64,000 bases of DNA from Flavicella sp965243265 (GTDB lineage: Bacteria; Bacteroidota; Bacteroidia; Flavobacteriales; Flavobacteriaceae): NCBI GenBank assembly GCA_965243265.1, contig CBDEUL010000006.1:310001-374000 (forward strand). The letters are read 5' to 3'. Positions 53,549-61,339 of the stretch are shown here, piece by piece. The notes under the pieces were generated by a model, which was not told where the DNA came from, searched no databases, and saw only the letters and a list, made by a program, of their open reading frames with translations. A program made the position numbers and the translations under genes. Positions within the stretch are counted from its first letter, which is position 1. Each line of letters opens with the position of its first letter.

Positions 53549-54084
53549 AATTTATATATCCTTTAAAATTTATTATCAGGATAAATATAAAGATCATTAA
53601 CCAAACACAACACACTTCAAAAACACTTCAAAAACCCTCAAAGCCCTTTATAGACAATAATCTACACATCAAACAAACTACTACAAGACCTTTTCAATAC
53701 ATTCAACTAAATCCACCTTAAACCCCTTATAAAACCAGTCACTCCACACATTACTTCCCTTTAAAACCAGCCGCCCCCTACCTAAAAGCTTTCTACTTAC
53801 TTCTCTTCTTATAATAAAAAATAAACTAGTACTACATCTCCAATTAACCATTCTATTTTATTTCTCAAAAGAAATACATAAAAAACAACCTCCTATATTT
53901 TCATTTTTTTAAAAGGCGTAACAAAAAACCACTACTCACATAAAAAACACACATATTCTTAAAGAAAGTAAAACAAAAAAACACTCCTTCTTCAACACAA
54001 CAAAACATCCCTTATCTAAGTAATGACATTTATAAGTAAAAACATGTAAATTTACATTGTAAAATCACACTCAAAAGCAACATA
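53549..54084. other. Long A+T-rich spacer, no gene recognised
   Basis: This 536-base stretch lies between divergent genes. I see no gene, RNA or IS remnant. The only repeat noticed is a tandem 11-base unit CACTTCAAAAA (53613-53634). A minus-strand TATATTTA about 45 bases before the acetylesterase gene may be a weak -7 box. Confidence 0.5.
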
Positions 54085-55551
54085 ATGAGAAACAACTACA
54101 TAAAGAAACTCAGTATTTTAAGCTTCCTTCTTATCTTTCACTTTAGCTACTCACAAGGTAACTACAAACAAGAAAATTATGGAAATAGATCTATACTACT
54201 AAACGGAAATGTTACAGGGAGTGTTTCAGATCTAGGTCTTACCTACTACAACCCTGCAAGATTAGCTTTAGTAGAGAATGTTGCTTTTGCAATTAACGCA
54301 AAAACATATGAATTAAACCAACTTGAACTAACGAACACCTTTGGAGAGAATGAGAAAATAAAAAACTCAAGTTTTGAAGGACTCCCGAGTATGGTAGCAG
54401 GTACTTTTAAAGTAAAAGCTCTAGAAGACAACCACTTTGCATATGCTTTTATCTCTAAGGCTAGAGAAAACACCTCACTTAGCTACGAAACAGAATTATT
54501 GGTAGATGAAATTATTGAAAAATATCCCGGAGACGAAACATTCATCGGTCGTATCAATCTAGAAAGTTCTTTAAACGACGAATGGTTTGGGGGTTCTTGG
54601 GCTAAAAAAATATCAAACAACTTCAGTATTGGTTTTTCTGGTTTTTTCTCTACTTATTCAGAATCTGCTAGCAGCGAACTAAATTACAATGCAATCCACA
54701 CAGAAGATCAAGTAGCCAACTATAATAAAGAGATCGCTTACGCTATTAATTCTTATGGGCTTTTTGGAATTTTAGGTGCCGCTTATCAAACCGAAGAGAT
54801 AGAGTTAGGACTAAACATCACCCTACCTTATTTAGAACTTTTAAACGAGGGAAGCTTCACTTACAACGAATTCTTAGCTGGTATGGGAGCCGGAAACGAC
54901 ATTTTTATATACAATAACTTCTCTGGACTAGATTCTCAAAGAAAAACACCTCTATCCATTGCCATAGGTGCGGGAATACCTGTTGGAAAACACAAAATAC
55001 ATCTTAATACAGAATGGCACGACAACTTAACAACCTACAACCCTATAACACTACCAACCTTAGAAAGCGAACTAGGAACCCCACCTACATTTAATTTTGA
55101 GGAAGAAAGAAAATCTGTTATCAACTATGGTATTGGTTTTGAATACTATATAAATCCTAAATTTAGTGGTTATGCTAGTTACTCTTCTGACTATTCTTCT
55201 TACAAAAAACACGCAAACATCTATGATTTATTAGGAAGAAAAGAAAAAGACGTGAACTTTTTAACAGATTATCACCACTTCGGGTTTGGTGTAGATATAT
55301 CTATCAAAACAATACAGCTAATTTTAGGAAGTACATACTCAACCACCAGTTCAAACTTTGAACAACCTATTGATTTTCCTACAGGAACTCCAAGCACCCC
55401 CGACAACTCCTTATCTGGACTTAAAGTCAGTCGCTGGCAATTTGTTATTGGTCTAGAAATCCCTTTCTTAAAAGATGAACTGGATAAAAAATGGAATGAT
55501 CTATCTAACAGCTTCAAAAAGGATAAAAATGATGATGATAAAGATGAGTAA
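54085..55551 (+). CDS. Outer-membrane beta-barrel protein, FadL/OmpP1-like appearance
   Basis: Predicted outer-membrane protein of unknown cargo. Signal peptide: residues 1-23 (ending SYSQ). The start of the mature part (NRSILLNGNVTGSVSDLGLTYYNPARLALVENVAFAINAK, residues 32-71) has the N-P-A motif seen in OmpP1/FadL-like hydrophobic-compound channels of Bacteroidota. Many amphipathic strands follow, for example GIGFEYYINPKFSGYASYSSDYSSYKK. The end is unusual for a barrel: after a last strand RWQFVIGLEIPF come about 30 acidic/basic residues (KDKNDDDKDE). It ends at a strong terminator. Confidence 0.7.
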   Translation: MRNNYIKKLSILSFLLIFHFSYSQGNYKQENYGNRSILLNGNVTGSVSDLGLTYYNPARLALVENVAFAINAKTYELNQLELTNTFGENEKIKNSSFEGLPSMVAGTFKVKALEDNHFAYAFISKARENTSLSYETELLVDEIIEKYPGDETFIGRINLESSLNDEWFGGSWAKKISNNFSIGFSGFFSTYSESASSELNYNAIHTEDQVANYNKEIAYAINSYGLFGILGAAYQTEEIELGLNITLPYLELLNEGSFTYNEFLAGMGAGNDIFIYNNFSGLDSQRKTPLSIAIGAGIPVGKHKIHLNTEWHDNLTTYNPITLPTLESELGTPPTFNFEEERKSVINYGIGFEYYINPKFSGYASYSSDYSSYKKHANIYDLLGRKEKDVNFLTDYHHFGFGVDISIKTIQLILGSTYSTTSSNFEQPIDFPTGTPSTPDNSLSGLKVSRWQFVIGLEIPFLKDELDKKWNDLSNSFKKDKNDDDKDE

Positions 55552-55563
55552 ACAAACAAGCTC

Positions 55564-55603
55564 AAAAAAAAAGCCTCATAGTTTTACTATGAGGCTTTTT
55601 TTT
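55564..55603 (+). terminator. Terminator after the barrel gene
   Basis: GCCTCATAGT/ACTATGAGGC with A and T runs on both sides (18 pairs in total, 3-base loop). It lies about 12 bases past the stop. Confidence 0.9.
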
Positions 55604-55629
55604 GAAGCAACCCATAAATTTTAAACAAT

Positions 55630-55661
55630 AAAAAACCCTTACAGTTTCCTGTAAGGGTTTT
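55630..55661 (-). terminator. Terminator of tRNA-Ser
   Basis: AAAACCCTTACAG/CTGTAAGGGTTTT, a 13-pair stem, with six Ts on the minus strand. It lies directly behind the tRNA 3' end. Confidence 0.85.
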
Positions 55662-55662
55662 G

Positions 55663-55747
55663 CGGAGAATGAGGGATTCGAACCCCCGGAGGTGTGACCC
55701 TCAACAGTTTTCAAGACTGCCGCATTCGACCACTCTGCCAATTCTCC
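55663..55747 (-). tRNA. tRNA-Ser (anticodon TGA)
   Basis: On the minus strand an 85-base class II tRNA: acceptor GGAGAAT/ATTCTCC with discriminator G, D arm with GGCAGAGTGGTCGAA, anticodon loop CTTGAAA with TGA, a long variable arm typical of tRNA-Ser, and T arm GGGTTCGAATCCC. The CCA end is not encoded. It reads UCA and related serine codons. Confidence 0.97.
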
Positions 55748-55781
55748 AAGTGTCTCATCAGGTATTCCCTGAATGCGGATG

Positions 55782-55811
55782 CAAATATACACCCCTTTTC
55801 AAGTTCCACAA
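55782..55811 (-). promoter_or_regulatory. tRNA-Ser promoter
   Basis: On the minus strand TTG (55809-55811), a 19-base spacer and TATATTTG (55782-55789), a full consensus match about 35 bases before the tRNA. Confidence 0.75.
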
Positions 55812-56109
55812 ATTTTTTTTCAAGTTTTTTTTATTTTTTTTCTAAAAACACTGATTACCAGCATCCTATTTTTCACTCCTTATTATAATCTTGAGCTTAA
55901 ATTTACCAAGTGGACAGACTTTTATAAAAAACACTTGAAATAATGAACTCCCTTCAATTATTGAAAACCTCAACAAACGCATCAATAAGCAATCCTTAAT
56001 AATCAAAAACAATTCGTTCGATTAAATGAATGCTTTATTTCTTATTAAAACGAGAACCTTGTATTAAAAAAGAAAAGCTTTTCGCAAAGGACATGAGAAA
56101 ACTTTTTTC
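55812..56109. other. Spacer before aroC, nothing recognised
   Basis: About 300 A+T-rich bases between the tRNA promoter and the aroC -7 box. An open frame continuous with aroC starts at 56030, but the promoter lies inside it, so it is not translated as part of aroC. Confidence 0.5.
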
Positions 56110-56117
56110 TAACTTTG
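56110..56117 (+). promoter_or_regulatory. aroC -7 box
   Basis: TAACTTTG followed by CA, a full match to TAnnTTTG, 14 bases before the ATG at 56132. No TTG at -33 is seen. It decides the start codon. Confidence 0.6.
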
Positions 56118-56131
56118 CAAAAATTTTTTTT

Positions 56132-57196
56132 ATGTCGAATTCTTTCGGAAAACTATTTAAAGTAAGCACTTTTGGAGAATCTCATGGACCTGCTATTGGA
56201 GGCGTCATTGATGGATGTCCTCCGGGAATAGAGCTAGATTTTGAAGCTATTCAAAATGAATTGAACCGTAGAAAACCGGGGCAATCTAAAATTGTTACAC
56301 AGCGTAAAGAACCGGATGAAGTTGAGTTTCATTCTGGAATTTTTGAAGGAAAAACTACAGGTGCTTCTATAGGTTTTGTTATTAAAAATACAAACCAAAA
56401 ATCGAAAGATTATTCTCATATAGCTACTACTTTTAGACCTTCTCATGCAGATTATACATATGACAAAAAGTATGAAGGTAACAGAGATTATAGAGGTGGT
56501 GGTAGAACCTCTGCTCGTGAAACTGCCAATTGGGTAGTTGGAGGGGCTCTTGCCAAGCAGATTATACCAAATATTAAAATAAATGCCTATACATCTTCTA
56601 TAGGAAATATACATCTTGAAAAACCTTATCAGGAGCTAGATTTTAATCAGATTGAAAGTAATATAGCTCGTTGTCCTGATGCTCAAAAAGCAGAGGAAAT
56701 GATTGATTATGTTTCTGAAATAAAAAAACAAGGAGATACTGTTGGAGGTATTGTTACTTGTGTTATTCAAAATGTACCTGTAGGATTAGGTGAACCTATC
56801 TTTAACAAGCTACATGCTGCTTTAGGACAAGCAATGCTTTCTATAAACGCTGTAAAAGGTTTTGAATATGGTAGTGGATTTGATGGTGCTGCTATGAAAG
56901 GGAGCGAACATAATGATATTTTTAATAGTGATGGTACTACCAAAACCAACAAATCTGGAGGTATACAGGGTGGTATTAGCAACGGAATGGATATTTATTT
57001 TAAAGTAGCCTTTAAACCTGTAGCTACTATCATTCAAAAACAAATGACAATAGACAAGGAAGGGAACGAAGTTGAAATGATGGGTAAAGGACGTCATGAT
57101 CCTTGTGTTGTTCCAAGAGCTATTCCTATTGTGGAGGCGATGGCAGCCATGGTTCTTGCAGATTTTATGATGCTCAATCAGGCTAGCAAAATATAA
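56132..57196 (+). CDS. aroC: Chorismate synthase
   Basis: Last step of the shikimate pathway: EPSP to chorismate, using reduced FMN. The start is MSNSFGKLFKVSTFGESHGP (residues 1-20), and family motifs GRTSARETANWVVGGALAKQ near residue 125 and GKGRHDPCVVPRAIPIVEAM near residue 315 are intact. ATG 56132 was chosen over 56030 because chorismate synthases begin exactly here and the -7 box lies between the two. The length becomes 354 residues, as usual. A terminator follows the stop. Confidence 0.97.
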   Translation: MSNSFGKLFKVSTFGESHGPAIGGVIDGCPPGIELDFEAIQNELNRRKPGQSKIVTQRKEPDEVEFHSGIFEGKTTGASIGFVIKNTNQKSKDYSHIATTFRPSHADYTYDKKYEGNRDYRGGGRTSARETANWVVGGALAKQIIPNIKINAYTSSIGNIHLEKPYQELDFNQIESNIARCPDAQKAEEMIDYVSEIKKQGDTVGGIVTCVIQNVPVGLGEPIFNKLHAALGQAMLSINAVKGFEYGSGFDGAAMKGSEHNDIFNSDGTTKTNKSGGIQGGISNGMDIYFKVAFKPVATIIQKQMTIDKEGNEVEMMGKGRHDPCVVPRAIPIVEAMAAMVLADFMMLNQASKI

Positions 57197-57204
57197 AACA
57201 CTTT

Positions 57205-57232
57205 AAAAACTCACCAAATGGTGAGTTTTTTT
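57205..57232 (+). terminator. Terminator after aroC
   Basis: AAAAACTCACC/GGTGAGTTTTT, an 11-pair stem with 4-base loop and seven Ts, 8 bases past the stop. Confidence 0.9.
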
Positions 57233-57244
57233 ATTTTTACATCT

Positions 57245-57796
57245 ATGAAAAAATGGAAAACACTCTCTTCTGAAGATGTATCACCTAATAAATGGTTTCC
57301 TATCGAAAAACACACTGTTGAAATTCACAACAACATTGTTATTGATGATTACTACATTTCTCCTATTGGAGATGGTGCCATGGTACTCCCCTTTACTAAG
57401 GAGGGAAAAATTATTCTTATAAAACAATACAAACATGGCTATGGAGATTTTCTATATGATTTACCTGCTGGGTTTATTCAAGAAAATAAAACTATTGAAG
57501 AGTCTGCTTTAGCTGAACTAGAAGAGGAAACAGGGATTAAAGCTTCTTTAAAAGATTTAAATTTCATTGGAACATTTAGCAACATTCCTACAAAATTAAA
57601 ACACACTACATATAGCTACTATATTGAGAATGCAACTTTTAATAGCATTCAAAAACTTGATATGTGTGAAGAAATTGAAATTGAAATAATTGACAGTTCT
57701 ACAGTTTTAGAAATGATTAAAAATCAAGAAATTATCAAAAGTGACGTTGTTGCAACAATTACTACAGCTTATTTAAAACATCCTGAATTGTTCTAA
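57245..57796 (+). CDS. Nudix hydrolase, ADP-ribose pyrophosphatase-like
   Basis: Hydrolase of nucleoside diphosphates linked to another group. The Nudix box lies in GFIQENKTIEESALAELEEETGI (about residues 78-100 counting from ATG 57245), with Ala at the usual Arg position of REUXEE, which is a mild deviation. The preceding KQYKHGYGDFLYDLPAG stretch is typical of ADP-sugar pyrophosphatases. The start was moved from 57218 to 57245 because the upstream part lies inside the aroC terminator. It converges on ruvC. Confidence 0.88.
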   Translation: MKKWKTLSSEDVSPNKWFPIEKHTVEIHNNIVIDDYYISPIGDGAMVLPFTKEGKIILIKQYKHGYGDFLYDLPAGFIQENKTIEESALAELEEETGIKASLKDLNFIGTFSNIPTKLKHTTYSYYIENATFNSIQKLDMCEEIEIEIIDSSTVLEMIKNQEIIKSDVVATITTAYLKHPELF

Positions 57797-57813
57797 ATTA
57801 GAAAAACACGTAA

Positions 57814-58374
57814 TTATTTTGCTTTATTTACTTTTCCTCCATTTTCTTTTACAAAGGAAGCCCAACCACTGTAATTTTTGCCTTTGACTACAACTCCACT
57901 ATTATAATAATGACAAACTGCTGCCGCCAAACCATCTGTAGCATCTAAATTTTTAGGCAATGTTTTTAAGTCTAAAACACTTTTCAACATCATTGCTACT
58001 TGTTCTTTACTGGCGTTCCCATTACCTGTAATTGCCATTTTTATTTTTTTAGGAAGGTATTCTGTCACTGGTATTTCTCTTGACAATCCTGCTGCCATAG
58101 CAACTCCTTGAGCTCGTCCGAGTTTTAACATAGATTGTACGTTTTTGCCAAAAAAGGGAGCTTCAATAGCTATTTCGTCTGGGTGATAGGTATCTATCAA
58201 TTCTATAGTACGTTCAAAAATTAATTTAAGTTTGGTATAAGGATCGTTGTATTTTTGCAACAATAATTCATTCATTTGAATGAATTCCATTTTTTTCTTC
58301 ACCACTTTTATCAATCCAAACCCCATAATGGTAGTTCCCGGATCTATTCCTAAAATAATTCTTTCTGCACTCAA
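57814..58374 (-). CDS. ruvC: Holliday junction resolvase RuvC
   Basis: Cuts Holliday junctions in recombination repair. The four acidic catalytic residues are in place: Asp11 in LGIDPG, Glu71 in AIEAPFFGKN, and Asp144 and Asp147 in NLDATDGLA. The length of 186 residues is normal. It is alone on the minus strand, without ruvA or ruvB nearby in this window. Confidence 0.96.
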   Translation of the reverse strand: MSAERIILGIDPGTTIMGFGLIKVVKKKMEFIQMNELLLQKYNDPYTKLKLIFERTIELIDTYHPDEIAIEAPFFGKNVQSMLKLGRAQGVAMAAGLSREIPVTEYLPKKIKMAITGNGNASKEQVAMMLKSVLDLKTLPKNLDATDGLAAAVCHYYNSGVVVKGKNYSGWASFVKENGGKVNKAK

Positions 58375-58506
58375 ATTAAAGTCCTTCTATTTGTTTATCT
58401 AATTGGTTTCTACTTTCTTTGCAGCATTCGCCACTAGATTTCAAACAACGAAGATAAAAAATTGTACTCAGTACCACAGAGCTATTTCTGCTAATACCAT
58501 ATATAT

Positions 58507-59412
58507 TTGATTTTTTCTAAAAAAATTTACAACAGCCTTTTTACTTCTTTTGTAAAACTTACCATCGTTGGACTGGCATTTTATATAATTATATCTAAAG
58601 TTTCTGAAGCTCCTAACGTAAGCATAAATATTAAATCTTACGAATTGCTTTTGATAATCCCCTTAAGCTTTCTTAATTGGTTTTTTGAAATTTTAAAATG
58701 GCAAAAGCTAACATCTGTTCTCTTCCCTATTCAACTTAAATATGCAGCCATACAATGCATCAGTTCTCATACTGCTGGCATTATTACCCCCAATAAAATT
58801 GGTGAATATGGAGCTAAGGCTATGTTTTACCCTAAGAAAGCTAAAAAAAAGATCATTGCACTTACCTTTATTCGAAACTTCTATCAAATGTTGACCACTT
58901 TTGTTTTTGGTTTTTTTAGTTTACTTTTTGTTTTGCCTAAGGTCCCTAGACTAGAACACAATTTTTCTGCTTATATTTTCATCATTGTATCTGGTATTCT
59001 TCTTTATCTTTTTAGAAACAAAACCCCTTTTCCTAAGTTTGTGAAGTTTTTCAAAAAAATGCCTATTGCTACACATATTCAGGTAAGTTTATTTTCAATT
59101 ATTCGTTATTTATTATTTTCACATCAGTTCTATTTTTTATTGCTGTTTTTTTCTGTAAATATTGATTATTCGACTGCTTTATTGAGCATTTTTAGCATGT
59201 ACTTTATTTCTTCAATAATTCCTAGTTTGGCTATATTCGATTTTGTTATTAAAGGATCTGTAGCTCTTTGGGTTTTTGAACTAATGGGAGTTAATAATTT
59301 AAATATTGTTACTATTAGTTTTTTAATGTGGGGATTAAATTTTGCAATTCCCGCTATAATAGGAAGCTATTTTATTTTGAAATTCAATATTAAAAATATC
59401 GTACAGGTATGA
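58507..59412 (+). CDS. Flippase-like membrane protein (UPF0104 / LPG synthase TM type)
   Basis: Multispanning membrane protein of the lysylphosphatidylglycerol-synthase membrane-domain superfamily, without the catalytic soluble domain. About eight hydrophobic segments lie in 301 residues. The segment SSHTAGIITPNKIGEYGAKAMFY (about residues 84-106) is the family signature. No ATG lies near the start; TTG 58507 is the only usable near-canonical codon after the in-frame stop at 58492. A TATATTTG sequence overlaps that TTG. The glycosyltransferase gene overlaps its end by 4 bases, so the two likely work together on a lipid-linked sugar. Confidence 0.8.
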   Translation: MIFSKKIYNSLFTSFVKLTIVGLAFYIIISKVSEAPNVSINIKSYELLLIIPLSFLNWFFEILKWQKLTSVLFPIQLKYAAIQCISSHTAGIITPNKIGEYGAKAMFYPKKAKKKIIALTFIRNFYQMLTTFVFGFFSLLFVLPKVPRLEHNFSAYIFIIVSGILLYLFRNKTPFPKFVKFFKKMPIATHIQVSLFSIIRYLLFSHQFYFLLLFFSVNIDYSTALLSIFSMYFISSIIPSLAIFDFVIKGSVALWVFELMGVNNLNIVTISFLMWGLNFAIPAIIGSYFILKFNIKNIVQV

Positions 59413-60515
59413 TTGTAGTCAGTTGTATTTTTTTATGTGGCTATATTTCTATAATCCTTGCTCTTAGTATTGGATTTAAAAATGTGCCTACTTTTTCTAC
59501 TGATAAGAATTCCCCTATCAAACATCAATTTTCAATTGTAATTCCTTTTCGGAATGAGGCAGACAATATTCCAATTCTTCTAGATAGTATTTCTAACATA
59601 GATTACCCCTCTAATATGTATGAAATTATTTTTATAGATGATTTTTCTGAAGACAATTCTAGTTCCCTTCTTAGAGGACTCACAAACAACTACAGTAATA
59701 TTCGTATTCTTTCTAATGATATACCTGGAAAAAAACAAGCTATTGAAAAAGCTATTTCTGAAAGTTCTTATGATTGGATTGTGACCACTGATGCTGATTG
59801 TATAGTCCCAAAAAACTGGCTAAACAACTTCAGTTCTTTTCTACTAAAAAACAATGCTAAATTTATTGCTGGTCCTGTTGCTTATACTGTTGAAAATAAT
59901 CTTTTAGAACAGTTTCAAAACTTTGATTTTGTTAGCTTAATAGGGGCTACAATAGGTAGTTTTGGGCTTCAACAACCTTTTCTATGCAATGGTGCCAATT
60001 TATGTTATAATAAAACTGCTTTTCTTGAAGTAAATGGCTTTAACGGAAACTCTACTATAGCTAGTGGTGATGATGTTTTTTTATTAGAAAAAATAGCAAA
60101 AACCTTTCCCAACTCCACACATTATCTTAAAGCTACAGATTCTTTAGTTTATACTACTCCCCAGAAAAGTTTTAAAGCCCTATCTGCTCAAAGAATTCGT
60201 TGGGCAGCCAAAACAACTACATATCAAAGTGTTTTTGGAAAAATGGTAGCTATAGGTGTTTTTACAAGCAACTTATGGTTCTTAATTCTTTTAACAACTT
60301 TCTTTTACTCTCCTTTACTAACAACTGCATTTTTTATTGGAAAAATGGGTATTGATAGCCTTTTATTTAAACAGAGTTTCTTTTTTTTAAAACAAAAGTT
60401 TCGTTTTAACTATTTTGTTGTTTCTGGTTTCTTATATCCTTTTTTTAGCTGTTATATAGCTATACGTTCTTTAAATAAAGGATATGTTTGGAAAGGTAGG
60501 TATTCTAAAAAATAA
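59409..60515 (+). CDS. Family 2 glycosyltransferase, membrane-bound
   Basis: Inverting GT-A glycosyltransferase that uses a nucleotide sugar. Visible are the N-terminal helix (about residues 1-20), VIPFRNEADNIP near residue 46, DDFSEDNSS near residue 76, the DxD motif TDADC near residue 123, GDD near residue 220 and QRIRW near residue 260. Two to three membrane helices close the protein. The acceptor is unknown. It overlaps the flippase-like gene, suggesting a shared role in glycolipid or exopolysaccharide assembly. Confidence 0.9.
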   Translation: MIVVSCIFLCGYISIILALSIGFKNVPTFSTDKNSPIKHQFSIVIPFRNEADNIPILLDSISNIDYPSNMYEIIFIDDFSEDNSSSLLRGLTNNYSNIRILSNDIPGKKQAIEKAISESSYDWIVTTDADCIVPKNWLNNFSSFLLKNNAKFIAGPVAYTVENNLLEQFQNFDFVSLIGATIGSFGLQQPFLCNGANLCYNKTAFLEVNGFNGNSTIASGDDVFLLEKIAKTFPNSTHYLKATDSLVYTTPQKSFKALSAQRIRWAAKTTTYQSVFGKMVAIGVFTSNLWFLILLTTFFYSPLLTTAFFIGKMGIDSLLFKQSFFFLKQKFRFNYFVVSGFLYPFFSCYIAIRSLNKGYVWKGRYSKK

Positions 60516-60521
60516 CGCTTC

Positions 60522-60656
60522 TTATTGAGCAAATAGCGTATTAATTATTCTATCTACATTCAATAACAAATAAATTATTAAGACCAACAATATAACCAAT
60601 ACTATTGCGCGGTATTTATTAGGTTTTTTACGTTGTTTAAGTCTGCTTATTTCCAT
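60522..60656 (-). CDS. Small membrane protein of 44 residues
   Basis: Short gene below usual length cut-offs. The frame reads MEISRLKQRKKPNKYR, then a hydrophobic helix (about residues 17-33, AIVLVILLVLIIYLLLN), then DRIINTLFAQ and a stop. The basic head followed by one helix is the form of a real small membrane protein with the head in the cytoplasm. It lies 36 bases behind the terminator that ends the minus-strand TPR gene, and converges with the glycosyltransferase gene. No function known; conservation must decide. Confidence 0.6.
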   Translation of the reverse strand: MEISRLKQRKKPNKYRAIVLVILLVLIIYLLLNVDRIINTLFAQ

Positions 60657-60691
60657 GATTTAAAATTACATTATTTACGATATAGGACGTA

Positions 60692-60730
60692 TAAAAAAAT
60701 CAGCTTAGAAAATTTCTAAACTGATTTTTA
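60692..60730 (-). terminator. Terminator of the TPR protein gene
   Basis: AAAAATCAG(C)TTAGAAA paired with its partner, 16 pairs with one mismatch, one- or two-base loop, and seven Ts on the minus strand. It lies about 25 bases past the stop. Confidence 0.85.
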
Positions 60731-60754
60731 ATTATTTTTTTTAGTGCCAAAGAA

Positions 60755-61270
60755 TTACATTTTCTTCATTTGATCTTTCATCATCTTAATTTGATCTCCA
60801 AGCATTCCGTGTTTGTCTAATTTTTTAGCTTCATTTAGCAACGTTGTAGCTTCTCTCTTTCTACGTTTATGCATTGCTACTCCTGCTAAATTTAATTTAG
60901 CCATAGCAATATCATGATCCATAGATAAACCTAAATTCAATGCTTTTTTAAATAACTTCTCTGCTTTTGTCATACTTGTTTGAGTTAACATTAACCCTTG
61001 TAAAAAATAGTAGTATGCTTCTTGAGATTTTATCAAAGCACTTGATGGATTTTTAATATACGCCAACCATTTTTGAGCTCCAGGAAAGTTTTGTTTTCTT
61101 ATTTGTAAAAATGCCAATAATAAAAATTCATTTTTATAATAGAAGAACACGAATACTCCTGCTAATAATAAAAGCATAATTCCGTTCATTATATTCTCAT
61201 CTACAAATTGAAAAACGGCTGCTGCTACAATTCCTACTGCTATTACTAATTTAATGTACTTACTAAACAT
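60755..61270 (-). CDS. Membrane-anchored TPR protein with DUF2892-like start
   Basis: Two N-terminal hydrophobic segments (about residues 6-22 and 27-46) are followed by a soluble helical part with TPR-like repeats (PSSALIKSQEAYYYFLQGLMLTQ, then KAEKLFKKALNLGLSMDHDIAMAKLNLAGVAMHKR). The C-terminus is rich in lysine and methionine. The function is unknown; TPR proteins bind partner proteins. It lies 69 bases downstream of ccsBA on the same strand and could be co-transcribed with it. Confidence 0.75.
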   Translation of the reverse strand: MFSKYIKLVIAVGIVAAAVFQFVDENIMNGIMLLLLAGVFVFFYYKNEFLLLAFLQIRKQNFPGAQKWLAYIKNPSSALIKSQEAYYYFLQGLMLTQTSMTKAEKLFKKALNLGLSMDHDIAMAKLNLAGVAMHKRRKREATTLLNEAKKLDKHGMLGDQIKMMKDQMKKM

Positions 61271-61339
61271 ATTTAAATTTTATATTACTTCGATTCTTTT
61301 TCGAGGGGCTAATTTACATTTTTTGAAAATAAATTCGAC

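Noticed and set aside
53613..53634. Tandem CACTTCAAAAA repeat as a regulatory or CRISPR-like element
   Set aside because: Only two short copies, no spacers, in simple A+T-rich DNA. No CRISPR array was seen anywhere in the window.
55663..55747. tRNA-Ser as an attachment site of an integrated element
   Set aside because: No integrase gene and no repeat of the tRNA 3' end was found on either side.
55562..55792. Open frame across the tRNA-Ser on the minus strand
   Set aside because: It reads through a clear tRNA and two terminators; not a protein gene.
56030..56131. N-terminal extension of aroC by 34 codons
   Set aside because: The -7 box at 56110-56117 lies inside it and chorismate synthases start at the MSNSFGKLFKV segment.
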